Made by a program: the position numbers and the translations under genes. Positions 51,276 to 62,500 of a stretch of 64,000 nt of DNA are shown here, piece after piece; positions within the stretch are counted from its first letter, which is position 1; every line of letters starts with the position of its first letter. The stretch is taken from positions 372,001 to 436,000 of the forward strand of contig NZ_QXXQ01000002.1 of assembly GCF_003570715.1 (NCBI RefSeq). The letters run 5' to 3'. Under the pieces are notes generated by a model. That model was not told the origin of the DNA. It was given only the letters and a program-made list of their open reading frames with translations, and made no database searches. Source of the stretch: Gemmobacter lutimaris. GTDB taxonomy: Bacteria > Pseudomonadota > Alphaproteobacteria > Rhodobacterales > Rhodobacteraceae.

Positions 51276-52049
51276 ATGCAGATCAACATGACCTTCGACC
51301 GCCCCGAAGAAGGGCCGGGCTCCGGCCCGATCACCGTGGGCTGGTTCCTGACCAGCGACAAGGGTGCCGTGCTTTACGACCCGCCCGAACGTGTCAGCTT
51401 TCGCCAGACCAACCGCGCCCATGCGAAATCGGCCAGCCGTTGCCCCGGCGTGATCCAGTTGGAAAGCCGCTATTTCATGGTGAAATGTCCCTTCGACATT
51501 CATCTGGGTTTTGGCCGTGACGACAAGGGCAAGCCGCATCTGATCAACCGCGCGGGCACCGCCTCGCCCATCCGGGCCAACAAGCTGGGTGAGGCGCTGA
51601 CACTGGTGAACGAGGCGGAATGGCGCTATCCCGACCGGCCGACGATCCAGTTGATCCTGCCCTACTGCTTCATCGCCGATGAACTGGTCTATGTGACGCA
51701 GCTTTCGGCCTTCATGCATTATCGCCGCGACCCGCTGCCCGGCACCATCTTCGGCGGGCGCTTTCCGCTGAACATCTGGCCGCGCCCCTTGATGTGGGCC
51801 TTCGAGTGGCACGAGCCGGAGAAGGACATCATCCTCAAACGCGGCGAGCCGCTGTTCTATGTGCAGTTCGAGGGCACGGGGCCGGATCGCCCGGTGCAGG
51901 TGGTCGAGGCCGAGCGCACCCCGGAATTGCAGAAATACATGGAGCAGATCGGCGGCGTGGTGAATTACGTCAACCAGACCTTCGGACTGTTCAAGGCGGC
52001 CGAGGCGCTGCGCCCGGCCAAGCTGCTGACGCCCAAGACTCGCGAATGA
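51276..52049 (+). CDS. Conserved protein, DUF6065-like
   Basis: 257 aa, soluble. A distinctive Trp/Phe-rich core: RYFMVKCPFDIHLGFGRDDK, LILPYCFIADELVYVTQLSA, PGTIFGGRFPLNIWPRPLMW and LKRGEPLFYVQFEGTGPDRP. I associate this with DUF6065, of unknown function, found near glycan- or nucleotide-sugar-related genes in some genomes, but I cannot verify. Its stop overlaps the TolB-like gene start by 4 nt, so the two are likely coupled. Confidence 0.7.
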   Translation: MQINMTFDRPEEGPGSGPITVGWFLTSDKGAVLYDPPERVSFRQTNRAHAKSASRCPGVIQLESRYFMVKCPFDIHLGFGRDDKGKPHLINRAGTASPIRANKLGEALTLVNEAEWRYPDRPTIQLILPYCFIADELVYVTQLSAFMHYRRDPLPGTIFGGRFPLNIWPRPLMWAFEWHEPEKDIILKRGEPLFYVQFEGTGPDRPVQVVEAERTPELQKYMEQIGGVVNYVNQTFGLFKAAEALRPAKLLTPKTRE

Positions 52050-52861
52050 CCTGGCGGTCGTCGCTGGAGGTCTGTGATCCGCAGACCGGCGATTGCCGGG
52101 TGATCCTGCGCAGCACCATGCTGATCGAGGCGCCGAACTGGCACCCCGGGGGCTGGTTTCTGGTGAATGGCGAGGGCGGCTTGTGGCGGGCGACGGCCGG
52201 AGGGCTGGAACGGATCGCCACGCCCACGGGGCTGCGCTGCAACAATGACCACGGCTTTCTGCCCGATGGCAGCATTGTTTTTACGGCGCATACCGTTGAA
52301 GGGCCGGGCATCTACCGGCTGGTCGAGGGGGTGGTGGAACAGATCGTGGCCCGGCGCCCGGCATGGTGGCATGGTGCCCATGGTCGCCGCGTGGCCTATG
52401 CGGCGGCGCGGGGCGACCGCACCCTGCGCATCGCGGAAACCGATCTGGACAGTGGCGCCGAGCGGGTGCTGACACGGGGGGCAGGTTATCAGGACGGGGT
52501 GGATTATTCTGCCTGTGGGCGGTTAATCTGGTTCAACTCTACCGCTACTGGGCATTCGCAGATCTGGCGGATGACGGCTGATGGCGGCGACGCCGGGCCG
52601 GTGTTCCGCGATGACCGGGTGAACTGGTTCCCACACCCCTCGCCCTGCGGGCGGCATGTGGTCTATCTGTCCTATCCGCCGGGAACCGAAGGGCATCCGC
52701 GCGATCTGGACGTCTCGCTGTGGATCATGCGCCCCGATGGCAGCGACCGGCGGCGACTGGTCGTTCTGTTCGGCGGGCAGGGCAGCCTGAATGTGCCCTG
52801 CTGGGCACCAGATGGCCACGCCTTCGCCTTCATGCGCTACGCGCCCGCGACCGGCACATAG
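52046..52861 (+). CDS. TolB-like beta-propeller protein
   Basis: 271 aa from ATG 52046 (ATGA overlap). WD40-like propeller blades are seen in APNWHPGGWFLVNGEGGLWR, NNDHGFLPDGSIVFTAHT, VDYSACGRLIWFNSTATGHSQIWRM (as YSACGRLIWFNSTATG), NWFPHPSPCGRHVVYLSYPP and [16 protein letters not shown]. No signal peptide, so it is probably cytoplasmic and not the Tol-Pal TolB. Possible sugar or lactone-processing enzyme, as in oligogalacturonate-lyase-like propellers. Its 3' end overlaps the convergent next gene by 25 nt. Confidence 0.82.
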   Translation: MTWRSSLEVCDPQTGDCRVILRSTMLIEAPNWHPGGWFLVNGEGGLWRATAGGLERIATPTGLRCNNDHGFLPDGSIVFTAHTVEGPGIYRLVEGVVEQIVARRPAWWHGAHGRRVAYAAARGDRTLRIAETDLDSGAERVLTRGAGYQDGVDYSACGRLIWFNSTATGHSQIWRMTADGGDAGPVFRDDRVNWFPHPSPCGRHVVYLSYPPGTEGHPRDLDVSLWIMRPDGSDRRRLVVLFGGQGSLNVPCWAPDGHAFAFMRYAPATGT

Positions 52862-53220
52862 GCCGGCGGCGGCAGCGGCTCACCCCAGACCGAAACATGC
52901 ACCTCTGCCCCCTCCGGCCCGGCCAGATGTTCGGGCGTCAAGCCCACGATGCGCAGCCGCAGCCCTTCGGGTGCATCCAGCCACGGCGCCAGCGTGGTCG
53001 CCGCGCGTGGCCCCAGATGGCCAAGCGTCACCTGCCGTCGATGCGGGATCAGGCCCAGAATATGCCGCCGTAGCGAGGCGGTGACCATCAGGCGCCCATC
53101 TTCGGCGGGGCGCAGATGCACGGTGTCGTTCAGGCACAGCCCGCTGCGCCCGACATGTAGGGCAAGGCCATGCACGCGGGTCTTGTGCAGGATCGGGACA
53201 GGGCGGGTATGGCCGGACAT
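52837..53220 (-). CDS. Conserved hypothetical protein
   Basis: 127 aa from ATG 53220 ([20 protein letters not shown]), chosen because upstream codons look non-coding. A small mostly beta protein with basic patches ([20 protein letters not shown]) and a Pro-rich end. No family recognised, no signal or membrane segment. Its last 25 bases overlap the convergent TolB-like gene. Codon pattern is like neighbouring genes, but the ribosome site is weak, so confidence is moderate. Confidence 0.55.
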   Translation of the reverse strand: MSGHTRPVPILHKTRVHGLALHVGRSGLCLNDTVHLRPAEDGRLMVTASLRRHILGLIPHRRQVTLGHLGPRAATTLAPWLDAPEGLRLRIVGLTPEHLAGPEGAEVHVSVWGEPLPPPAYVPVAGA

Positions 53221-53415
53221 GGGGGGCTTTCTCTGTTTGCGCTGGGCAGCATCGCGGCGAAGCCGGGGGTTTCGCAAGGGGCTGCGGCACTCATTCTGGG
53301 GGTGTGCGCCGGATGCCGCCGACCCGTGTCGCGCGTATCGGCAAGGAAATGACCACCTTGCCAGCCCTGCGGAAAGCCGCCTGCGTAAATCTTTGCGCGG
53401 AGGCACCGCAGCCGT

Positions 53416-53444
53416 CTTGCACTCTGCAGCGCATGTGCCCATGT
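53416..53444 (+). promoter_or_regulatory. Sigma-32 (RpoH)-type promoter of clpB
   Basis: CTTGCAC (53416-53422), 15-base gap, CCCATGT (53438-53444), close to the heat-shock consensus CTTGAAA / CCCCATNT with 13-17 spacing. It lies about 73 nt upstream of the clpB ATG in otherwise gene-free DNA, which fits clpB being a heat-shock gene. Confidence 0.6.
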
Positions 53445-53516
53445 CATGCACGAGGCCGGCGTGGACATGCCTTTCGAGGGTGTTCGCAAGCGGCGCTTTT
53501 GAAAGGAGAATTGCCG

Positions 53517-56132
53517 ATGAACATGGAAAAGTTCACGGAACGGTCGCGCGGTTTCCTGCAAGCGGCCCAGACGATTGCCATGCGCGAAAGCCATCAGCGT
53601 GTGCTGCCCGAGCATCTGCTCAAGGCTCTGATGGATGACGAACAGGGTCTTGCCTCCAACCTGATCCGCCGCGCCGGTGGCGCACCCGAACGGGTGAACG
53701 AGGCGGTCAATGCCACCATCGCCAAGCAGCCCAAGGTTTCGGGCGGCGAGGGGCAGACCTATATCGACCCCTCGTTGGTCCGTGTGCTGGACGAGGCCGA
53801 ACAGGTTGCCAAGAAGGCGGGCGATGCCTTCGTGCCGGTGGAACGGATCCTGACCGCGCTGGCGCTGGTGAATACCCGCGCCAAGGATGCGCTGACGGCG
53901 GGCGCCGTCACGGCGCAGAACCTCAATGCCGCGATCAACGACATCCGCAAGGGCCGCACTGCCGACAGTGCCTCGTCCGAGGATACGATGGAGGCGCTGA
54001 AGAAATACGCGCGCGACCTGACCGAAGCCGCCGCCGAAGGCAAGATTGACCCGATCATCGGCCGTGACGAGGAAATCCGCCGCGCCATGCAGGTCCTGTC
54101 GCGCCGCACCAAGAACAACCCGGTGCTGATCGGGGAACCGGGCGTAGGGAAAACCGCGATTGCCGAGGGGCTTGCCCTGCGCATCGTCGATGGCGACGTG
54201 CCGGAGAGCCTGCGCAACAAGAAGCTGATGGCGCTGGATATGGGCGCGCTGATCGCCGGGGCGAAATACCGCGGTGAGTTCGAGGAACGTCTGAAAGCCA
54301 TCCTCAAGGAGATCGAGGCGGCCGCAGGCGAAGTGATCCTGTTCATCGACGAGATGCACACGCTGGTCGGCGCGGGCAAATCCGATGGCGCGATGGATGC
54401 GGCGAACCTGATCAAACCCGCGCTGGCGCGGGGCGAGCTGCACTGCATCGGCGCAACCACGCTGGATGAATACCGCAAATATGTCGAGAAAGACCCGGCA
54501 CTTGCCCGGCGCTTCCAGCCTGTCATGGTCGAGGAGCCGACGGTGGAAGACACCATCTCGATCCTGCGCGGCATCAAGGAGAAGTATGAACTGCACCACG
54601 GCGTGCGGATCAGCGACTCGGCCCTCGTGGCGGCGGCGACGCTCAGCCATCGCTATATCACCGACCGTTTCCTGCCCGACAAGGCCATCGACCTTGTGGA
54701 CGAGGCGGCAAGCCGTCTGCGCATGGAAGTGGACAGCAAGCCCGAGGAACTGGATCAGCTCGATCGTCAGATCCTGCAACTTCAGATCGAGGCCGAGGCG
54801 CTGAAGAAAGAGGATGACGCAGCGTCGAAGGACCGGCTGGAAAAGCTGGAGATGGAGCTTGCCGACCTGCAAGAGAAATCGGCCGGGCTGACCGCCAAAT
54901 GGCAGGCGGAACGCGACAAGCTGGAAGCCTCGCGCGAGTTGAAGGAACAGCTTGACCGCGCGCGGGCCGAACTGGATCAGGCGAAACGCGAGGGCAATCT
55001 GGGCCGCGCGGGCGAGTTGTCTTACGGCATCATTCCGGGGCTGGAGAAGAAACTGGCCGAGGCCGAGGCCCGCGAGGGCGAGGCGCTGGTCAGCGAGGCC
55101 GTGCGCCCCGAACAGATCGCCGAGGTGGTAGAACGCTGGACCGGCATCCCGACCTCCAAGATGCTGGAGGGCGAGCGCGAAAAGCTGCTGCGCATGGAAG
55201 AAGAGCTTGGCAAGCGCGTGATCGGCCAGAAACAGGCGGTGATCGCGGTGTCCAATGCGGTGCGGCGCGCGCGCGCAGGTCTGAACGACGAAAACCGCCC
55301 GCTCGGCAGTTTCCTGTTCCTCGGTCCGACCGGGGTGGGCAAGACCGAACTGACCAAGGCCGTCGCCGAATATCTGTTCGACGATGAAAACGCGATGGTG
55401 CGGATCGACATGAGCGAATTCATGGAAAAACATTCCGTCGCGCGGCTGATCGGCGCGCCGCCCGGCTATGTCGGCTATGACGAGGGCGGGGTGCTGACCG
55501 AGGCGGTGCGGCGCCGGCCCTATCAGGTGGTGCTGTTCGACGAGGTGGAGAAAGCCCACCCCGACGTGTTCAACGTGCTGTTGCAGGTGCTGGATGACGG
55601 CATCCTGACCGACGGGCAGGGCCGGACGGTGGACTTCAAGCAGACGCTGATCATCCTGACCTCGAACCTTGGGGCGCGGTCTCTCAGCGAACTGCCGGAG
55701 GGCGCCGACCCGACCGAGGCGCGGCGGCAGGTGGAAGAGGCGGTGCGGGCGCATTTCCGGCCCGAATTCCTCAACCGTCTGGACGAGCAGATCATCTTCG
55801 ACCGGCTGAACCGGGCGGATATGGGCGGCATCGTCGAGATTCAGTTGCGCCGTCTGGAAAAACGGCTGGCGCAACGCAAGATCGCGCTGGAGCTGGATGC
55901 GGAGGCGAAAGCCTGGCTGGCGGACGAGGGTTACGACCCGGTGTTCGGGGCGCGGCCGCTGAAGCGGGTGATCCAGCGCAACCTGCAAGACCCGCTGGCC
56001 GAGATGATCCTGGCGGGCGAGGTGCTGGATGGCTCGACCGTGACGGCGACCGCCGGACCTGAGGGGCTGATTCTTGGCGAAAGGGTCATCGCCTCGCGGC
56101 GCGAAAAACCGGCCGAAGTGCGGGTGCATTGA
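53517..56132 (+). CDS. clpB: ATP-dependent chaperone ClpB
   Basis: 871 aa from ATG 53517 (GAAAGGAG upstream; Met3 is an alternative). Disaggregase that works with DnaK. N-terminal Clp_N repeats (about 1-145); AAA1 with Walker A GEPGVGKT near 206 and [17 protein letters not shown]; the coiled-coil middle domain (about 410-520; [28 protein letters not shown]-type heptads); AAA2 with [19 protein letters not shown] near 603 and [20 protein letters not shown]. No ClpP-binding IGF/L loop is needed. Preceded by a sigma-32-like promoter, followed by a strong terminator. Confidence 0.96.
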   Translation: MNMEKFTERSRGFLQAAQTIAMRESHQRVLPEHLLKALMDDEQGLASNLIRRAGGAPERVNEAVNATIAKQPKVSGGEGQTYIDPSLVRVLDEAEQVAKKAGDAFVPVERILTALALVNTRAKDALTAGAVTAQNLNAAINDIRKGRTADSASSEDTMEALKKYARDLTEAAAEGKIDPIIGRDEEIRRAMQVLSRRTKNNPVLIGEPGVGKTAIAEGLALRIVDGDVPESLRNKKLMALDMGALIAGAKYRGEFEERLKAILKEIEAAAGEVILFIDEMHTLVGAGKSDGAMDAANLIKPALARGELHCIGATTLDEYRKYVEKDPALARRFQPVMVEEPTVEDTISILRGIKEKYELHHGVRISDSALVAAATLSHRYITDRFLPDKAIDLVDEAASRLRMEVDSKPEELDQLDRQILQLQIEAEALKKEDDAASKDRLEKLEMELADLQEKSAGLTAKWQAERDKLEASRELKEQLDRARAELDQAKREGNLGRAGELSYGIIPGLEKKLAEAEAREGEALVSEAVRPEQIAEVVERWTGIPTSKMLEGEREKLLRMEEELGKRVIGQKQAVIAVSNAVRRARAGLNDENRPLGSFLFLGPTGVGKTELTKAVAEYLFDDENAMVRIDMSEFMEKHSVARLIGAPPGYVGYDEGGVLTEAVRRRPYQVVLFDEVEKAHPDVFNVLLQVLDDGILTDGQGRTVDFKQTLIILTSNLGARSLSELPEGADPTEARRQVEEAVRAHFRPEFLNRLDEQIIFDRLNRADMGGIVEIQLRRLEKRLAQRKIALELDAEAKAWLADEGYDPVFGARPLKRVIQRNLQDPLAEMILAGEVLDGSTVTATAGPEGLILGERVIASRREKPAEVRVH

Positions 56133-56133
56133 C

Positions 56134-56160
56134 GAAAGGGGGCCTTCGGGCCCCCTTTTC
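56134..56160 (+). terminator. Rho-independent terminator of clpB
   Basis: Perfect 10-bp stem AAAGGGGGCC / GGCCCCCTTT capped by the extra-stable TTCG tetraloop (56135-56158), followed by TTTTC, directly after the clpB stop. Confidence 0.88.
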
Positions 56161-56206
56161 CATAAGGGCGACCCGGCAGATGCCGCTCCCGGCAGGTCGG
56201 GCCGGT

Positions 56207-57121
56207 CTAGGTCGCCCCTTCCTGCTGACCGGGCGGGGGCGCGGGGATGTCAAGCGGGACTACATCCACCGCGTGCCGGCTGTCCTGCCCGCCTGCGGTG
56301 CGGATGGCACCCAGAACCGGCGCGACATCGGCATAATCGCGGCCCACGGCCACCGTGATGTAATCGTCACCGGGATGTTTGGCATTGGTCGGGTCATATT
56401 CGACCCAGCCCATCGCGGCACCGCACCATGCCCGCACCCAGGCGTGCATCGCATCCACCCCTTGCAGGCGCGGCTGGCCCGGCGGCGGATCGGTGCGCAG
56501 AAAGCCCGAGACATAGCCGGCGGGAATACCGATCCCGCGCAGCGCCCCGATCATCACCTGCGCGAAATCCTGACAGACGCCATGCCGGTTGGCGAAGGCG
56601 ACGGCGGGGGGCGTATTGGCATCTGTCGCGCCCGCATCAAAGCGCATCTCGGCATGCAGAGCCTCGCCAAGAGCAATAACGGTCGCCAGCGTGGTGTCGC
56701 GCAGATGCGCACGCGCGAAATCGACCGCTGCGGGATCGGGCGGGATGCGGGGGGAGGGCGCGCGAAAATGATGCGGCGCGGCGGGGCCGATATCGGGCAG
56801 TGCCGCGAGGTCCGCAGCCAGCGCGGCGAGCGGGGGCGAGGTATCGGCCAGCGGGGCGGGAGCGGCCCGTTCAACCTCGGCCTTCAGTTCGAACCGGCAG
56901 GTGGCGACGGGGTTGTGCCATGCGACCGCAGTGGTGGCATTGCCGAAGAAGTCCATGCCGTCCCTGCGTTCATCGGGGGGCGGGGTAAAGGTCAGGGTTG
57001 CGTCCAGCAACTTCTGGCCGGGACCGTCGCCGGGGATCAGGCGCAGCAGGTTGCGCACATGATCGGAGGCACCGGGATAGTCATAGTCGATGACAAGGCG
57101 AATGGCGTATCGCATGGCCAT
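56207..57121 (-). CDS. Transglutaminase-like protein (COG1305 type)
   Basis: 304 aa from ATG 57121, overlapping the upstream stop (TGATG); ATG 57115 is an alternative. An N-terminal bacterial transglutaminase-like domain (MRYAIRLVIDYDYPGAS, RLIPGD) precedes the papain-like core with the full triad: Cys183 (NRHGVCQDFAQVMIGALRG in part), His226 (DAMHAWVRAW) and Asp243 (WVEYDPTNAK). It may be a peptidase or ligase. It is third of the DUF2126 / ATP-grasp-alpha-E / transglutaminase gene set, converging on clpB. Confidence 0.9.
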   Translation of the reverse strand: MAMRYAIRLVIDYDYPGASDHVRNLLRLIPGDGPGQKLLDATLTFTPPPDERRDGMDFFGNATTAVAWHNPVATCRFELKAEVERAAPAPLADTSPPLAALAADLAALPDIGPAAPHHFRAPSPRIPPDPAAVDFARAHLRDTTLATVIALGEALHAEMRFDAGATDANTPPAVAFANRHGVCQDFAQVMIGALRGIGIPAGYVSGFLRTDPPPGQPRLQGVDAMHAWVRAWCGAAMGWVEYDPTNAKHPGDDYITVAVGRDYADVAPVLGAIRTAGGQDSRHAVDVVPLDIPAPPPGQQEGAT

Positions 57122-59493
57122 CACCGCAGATAGCGCGCGGTCAGGAGGTCGGAGACCTCGTAAAGCCGTCCGCGCAGCGCGATCAGGGTTTCGGTATCCA
57201 GCGCCTCGGGCCGGGCCACACGCAGATCGGTGTCAAGCGTCAGCAGCGCCCGGTCGAGGGCTGTGCATCGGTCCTCGGCTGGGTCATGCGGCAGTTGGGC
57301 GATGTGTTGGCGCATCTGCACCACCTGTGACAGCACGGCGCGGGGATTGTTTTCATCCTGCACCAGCAGATCCAGCACGGTGCCGTGCGCCGGACCGAAG
57401 CGATAGCGTCGTTGGTGGGTCATCACGCTGTCGCCGACCTCGATGGCGATTTCCAGTGCGCCGGGAGTGGCCTCGGGATCGGCGAAGGTGGTCAGCAGCA
57501 TCAGCATGGCATCGGCGCGTTCCTGCGCCCGGCCCAGCGACAGGAAGCGCCAGCCCATGAAGTGATACATATTCTCATGCACCAGACCGGAAAAGCCCGA
57601 GATCTTGCGCAGCAGCACCGTCATCGCATGCGCCGCATCGGCGCCGGGGCCGACCTTGCGGGTCAGCCGCCCGGCGGATTTGAACAGGTCGTTCAGCGCC
57701 GACCAGGCATCGGGAGAGAAACGGTCGCGCACCTTGGCGGCACTGTCGCGGGCGGTGCCGATCAGGCCGGGCAGCGCCTCTGGCACCGGCTGGTCAAGAC
57801 CGAGGCCCTGCCCGGACAGATACCGCTCCAGCAGTTGCAGCCGGGGGTCGGCGGGATCGGCGGTTTCGGCCAGCCGCAGGTGATAGGCGCGGATCAGACG
57901 GATCGCCCCTTCGGCGCGTTCGACATAGCGGCCCAGCCAGAACAGGTTTTCTGCTGCGCGGGACGGCAGGGCCCCGGCCTTGGCGCGCGGCACGATTTCC
58001 GGCGGGACCAGCGTGTCATCGGGCACTGGCGCATCTGCCACCACCCAGACATCGGCGACCGATCCGCCGGCCTGCATGGCCAGTGCCTTGGTATCGGCGG
58101 ACTTGCCGATCCTTGCATAGCCGCCGGGCATGAAGGTCCAGCCGTCAGGTGTGCGGGCGGCGAAGATGCGGAGGGTCATGGGGCGGGGCACGATGCGACC
58201 CTCGTGCAGGGCCGGGGTGGTGGACAGCGTGACCGCCTCCTGCCCGACCAGATCGGCGCCCTCGCGTTCCAGCCGTTCGGCAAGGGCGGCGGTGTCATCC
58301 GGCCCCAGCGCGGTTTCGGCGCCTGTGGCGAAGGGCAGCGCCGCGTCCAGCGCGCGGCCGATCATCAGCCGCGCGGCGTTCTTCAGCACGAAATCCCGTT
58401 CGGCAGGCTGACCGCACCACCATGTTGCGATGTTTGGCAGGCTGAGGGGTGCGCCGGTCAGCACCTCGCTGATGCGGGGCAGAAAGGCCATCATGGCCCG
58501 CACCTCCAGCACCCCGGCCCCCAGTGCGTTCACCAGCCCGAGGTCCCGCGCCCGCAGCGCCTCGATCATGCCCGGCGTGCCGATCTGCGAGCTTTCGTTC
58601 AGTTCCAGAGGATCGGCAAATTCGCTGTCGATCCGACGCCAGAGCGCGCCGACCGGCTCCAGCCCGGTGACGGTGCGCACCATGGCCTGACCGTCGCGCA
58701 CGATCAGGTCTTCGCCCTCCAGCAGCATGAGGCCAAGGTAGCGCGCGATGTAGGTGTGTTCGTAATAGGTGTCGTTGCTGGGACCGGGGCTGAGGATCGC
58801 GGCGCGGCGGCCGGGTCCGGCCTGTGCCTCCAGCGCGGCGCGGAAGGCGCGGAAGAATCCGGCCAGCCGCAGCACATGGCTGCGCGGCGCGAAATCGGAA
58901 AACATCCGGGTGGTGGCCATACGGTTTTCCAGCGCGAAACCCGCGCCCGAGGGCGCCTGTGTCCGGTCACCCAGCACGAAGAACGATCCGTCGGGGGAGC
59001 GCCCGATTTCGAAGGCCAGATGGTGCAGGAAATGGCCCGAGCGGGGCCGGATACCCACCATCGGGCGCAGCCAGTGCGGATTGCACGCCACCAGACCGGC
59101 GGGCAGGTGGCCATCACGCACCAGCGTGCCGGGGCCGTAAAGATCGGCCATCACCGCCTCAAGCAGCTCTGCCCGTTGCGTCAGCCCGTCGCAGATCTGC
59201 GCCCAGTCGGTTTCGGACAACAGCACCGGAAGGTGGCTCAGCGGCCATTCGCGTTCCTGGCCCGGATCATTGGCGTAAAGCCGGAAATAAACCCCGGCAT
59301 CGCGCAGATACTGATCCCCGCGCGCGATGCGCACCGCGATTTCCTCGGCCGGGCGTGCGCCGAGCCAATCGAGAAGCGGCGCCCAGACCGGGCGCAGGCT
59401 GCCATCCGCCGCGAACAATTCATCCGCAGCGCCAGCCAGCGGCGCATAGCCGCCGGGAAGGGAGGCAGGGGGCGGCAGGTCGGCCAAGATCAC
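57121..59493 (-). CDS. Fused circularly permuted ATP-grasp (type 2) and alpha-E domain protein
   Basis: 790 aa. The N-terminal half (about 70-440) is a circularly permuted ATP-grasp (COG2308): LVACNPHWLRPMVGIRPRSG, AILSPGPSNDTYYEHTYIAR, LLEGEDLIVRDGQAMVRTV and VNALGAGVLEVRAMMAFLP. The C-terminal half (about 490-780) is the helical alpha-E domain (COG2307): SRAAENLFWLGRYVERAEGA, the RYLSGQGL segment and MYHFMGWRFLSLGRAQERAD. Homologues of this set were predicted to be peptide-forming ligases; no substrate is known. Fusion of both domains is common. 23 nt behind the DUF2126 protein. Confidence 0.92.
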   Translation of the reverse strand: MILADLPPPASLPGGYAPLAGAADELFAADGSLRPVWAPLLDWLGARPAEEIAVRIARGDQYLRDAGVYFRLYANDPGQEREWPLSHLPVLLSETDWAQICDGLTQRAELLEAVMADLYGPGTLVRDGHLPAGLVACNPHWLRPMVGIRPRSGHFLHHLAFEIGRSPDGSFFVLGDRTQAPSGAGFALENRMATTRMFSDFAPRSHVLRLAGFFRAFRAALEAQAGPGRRAAILSPGPSNDTYYEHTYIARYLGLMLLEGEDLIVRDGQAMVRTVTGLEPVGALWRRIDSEFADPLELNESSQIGTPGMIEALRARDLGLVNALGAGVLEVRAMMAFLPRISEVLTGAPLSLPNIATWWCGQPAERDFVLKNAARLMIGRALDAALPFATGAETALGPDDTAALAERLEREGADLVGQEAVTLSTTPALHEGRIVPRPMTLRIFAARTPDGWTFMPGGYARIGKSADTKALAMQAGGSVADVWVVADAPVPDDTLVPPEIVPRAKAGALPSRAAENLFWLGRYVERAEGAIRLIRAYHLRLAETADPADPRLQLLERYLSGQGLGLDQPVPEALPGLIGTARDSAAKVRDRFSPDAWSALNDLFKSAGRLTRKVGPGADAAHAMTVLLRKISGFSGLVHENMYHFMGWRFLSLGRAQERADAMLMLLTTFADPEATPGALEIAIEVGDSVMTHQRRYRFGPAHGTVLDLLVQDENNPRAVLSQVVQMRQHIAQLPHDPAEDRCTALDRALLTLDTDLRVARPEALDTETLIALRGRLYEVSDLLTARYLR

Positions 59494-59516
59494 ATACTCA
59501 CATCATGCGCGCCACA

Positions 59517-62500
59517 TTACACCCAAGGCCCGCGGCGCAGGTCCAGCGTCATCGGAAACTCGGGGTGCGGCTGTTCGGTTCCGGGTGTATAGGCCCCCGG
59601 CGCATGGCCATGCGCCTCGAACCGCGCCAGACGGCGGGCCTCGGCCTCATAGCCATTGACCGGGAAGGTATCGTAGTTTCGCCCGCCCGGATGGGCGACG
59701 TGATAGACGCAACCGCCCACGGCGCGGCCGGTCCAGTCGTCATAGATGTCGAAGGTCAAGGGCGCGTTCACCGGCAGCACCGGATGCAAAGCCGCCGCCG
59801 GTTGCCAGGCCTTGAAGCGCACGCCGCCCACGCTTTCGCCACTGGTGCCGGTGCGGGTCAGCGGCACGGGGCGGCTGTTGCACATCACACGGAAGCGGTC
59901 TTGCGTCAGCGTCGTCATCTTTACCTGCAAGCGTTCGACCGAGCTGTCGGTATAACGCACCGTGCCACCGATGGCGCCGGTTTCGCCCAGAACATGCCAC
60001 GGTTCCAGCGCCTGCCGCAATTCCAGATGCACCGCGCCGAAGTCGCTGGCGACCTCGACCTGCCCGCAGAAGGGGAAGCGGAACTCGGCCTGCGCCTGAT
60101 ACCATACCGGATCAAGCTTGAAGCCATGTTCCGCCAGATCATCCAGCAGGCTGAGAAAGTCCTGCCAGATGAAATGCGGTAGCATGAAGCGGTCATGCAG
60201 CACCGTGCTCCAGCGCACGGGCTTGCCCTTCACCGGCGCCTTCCAGCAGCGCGCGATGATAGCGCGGATCAAGAGTTGCTGGGCAAGGTTCATGCGCGGA
60301 TGCGGCGGCATTTCAAAGCCGCGGAACTCGACCAGACCCAGCCGCCCGGTGGGGCCGTCGGGGGAATAGAGCTTGTCGATACAGATTTCCGCCCGGTGGG
60401 TATTGCCGGTCACGTCGATCAGGATGTTGCGCAGCAGCCGGTCCACCAGCCAGGGCGGCGGCAGCGGCCCGCCCGCCACCGGATCGCCGATCTGGCTCAG
60501 CGCGATTTCCAGCTCGTAAAGGCTGTCGTGCCGGGCCTCGTCGATGCGCGGGGCCTGGCTGGTCGGGCCGATGAACAGGCCGGAGAACAGGTAGCTCAGC
60601 GAGGGGTGGCGCTGCCAGATCAGGATCAGCGATTTCAGCAGGTCGGGACGGCGCAGGAAGGGACTGTCGTCCATCGTCGCGCCGCCGACAACGACATGAT
60701 TGCCGCCGCCGGTGCCGGTGTGGCGGCCGTCGATCATGAATTTGTCAGCGCCAAGGCGGCTTTGCCGGGCTTCCTCGTAGATCGCCTCGGTGGTTGCGAC
60801 GCAATCTTCCCAGCTGTGGGCGGGATGGATGTTCACCTCGATCACGCCGGGATCGGGCGCTACGCGGATTACGTTCAGACGCGGATCATGCGGCGGGGCA
60901 TAGCCTTCGATATGAACCGGCAGGTTCAGGTCGGCCGCCGTCGCCTCGGCGGTGGCCAGCAGATCCAGATAATCCTCCAGCGTTTCGCAGGGAGGCATGA
61001 ACAGACACAGCCGCCCGTCGCGCGGCTCGATGGCGATAGCGGTGCGCACCCAGCCTTGCGTCGGGTCCACCCCATCCTGCGGAGTGATGCGCTGGCGATG
61101 CGATTCGTCCGTTTTCACCTCGCCCGGCTGGGCGTGGCCTGCGGAAACCGGGGGCAGGGTCGCGGCGATTTCGGCCTCCTCCGCCGCCAGCCGGTCGATC
61201 TCGGCCTGCACCTCGGCGCGGCGGGCGGCGAGGGCCGCGTGGAAATCCGGCAGCGGTGTCAGCGGGATCGAGGTATCGGCCGGATAGCTGTAAGGGTATT
61301 GCGCGGGCGGGATATAGGGCAGCCCGGCCAGCGGCAGGCGATAACCCACCGGGCTGTCACCGGGAATCAGGAACAGATGCCCGCGCCGGGGTTTCCACAT
61401 CTCGGACCGCCAGCGCGGGCCATGGGCCTGCGCCTGCCAGCGCTGAAGGGGCAGCACAAAGCCCGAAGGCTCGGTCAGCCCGCGCGAAAAGACCCGCGCG
61501 AAACGCGAGCGTTCCTCGGGGTCTTTGAGCTTGCTGTTTTCCGGGCTGACATTGGGTGGCAGGTTGGCTTCTTTCAGAATCCATTCCGCCGGGTCTTCAT
61601 AGGCGGGCTGCGCATGTTCGGCCGAAATCCCCAGCTTTTCGGCAAATCCTTCCATGAAGCGCCCGGCCTCATCGGCGCCGACGCGATAATCCTGCGCCTC
61701 GCGCGCCACCAGATCGGGGTTCTGCCAGACCGGCTTGCCATCGCGCCGCCAGTAAAGCGAGAAGGTCCAGCGCGGCAGGCTTTCGCCCGGATACCACTTG
61801 CCCTGCCCGTAATGCAGGAAACCGCCCGGCGCGAAACGGCTGCGCAGGCGCCGGATCAGCGTATCGGCACGGTCACGTTTTGTCGGGCCGACGGCGGCGG
61901 TGTTCCACTCGGCCGATTCGAAATCGTCGATACTGACGAAGGTCGGCTCCCCCCCCATGGTCAGCCGCACGTCGCCCTCGGCCAGCGCGGCATCGACCTT
62001 GCGGCCAAGGTCGTTCAGCCGGTCCCAGGCCTCGTCGCTGAAGGGCTTGGTGATGCGCGGGTGTTCCGCCACCCGCCGCACCTGCATGTCGAAGTCAAAC
62101 GTCACCTCGGGCGTGCCCAGAGCCGAGAACCCGCCCGAGATCGGCGCCGCATTGCGGTAATGCGGGGTGGCGGCCAGCGGAATATGGCTTTCGCCGGTCA
62201 ACAGGCCGCTCGTCGGGTCCAGCCCGATCCAGCCCGCGCCGGGGATATAGACCTCGACCCAGGCATGCAGATCGGTGAAATCGACCTCGGTCCCCGATGG
62301 GCCATCGAGCGATTTCACATCCGGTGCCAGCTGGATCAGATAGCCGGATACAAAGCGCGCGGCGAACCCCAGATGGCGCAGCGCCTGCACCAGCAGCCAG
62401 CTTGAATCGCGGCAGGAGCCGGATTTGACATGCAGCGTCTCCTCCGGCGTCTGCACGCCCGGTTCCATGCGGATGGTGTAGTTGACGACGCCGCTCACCT

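Noticed and set aside
53130-56129. 999-codon open frame antisense to clpB
   Set aside because: clpB is unmistakable on the other strand; the antisense product shows no motif and is a codon-bias artefact.
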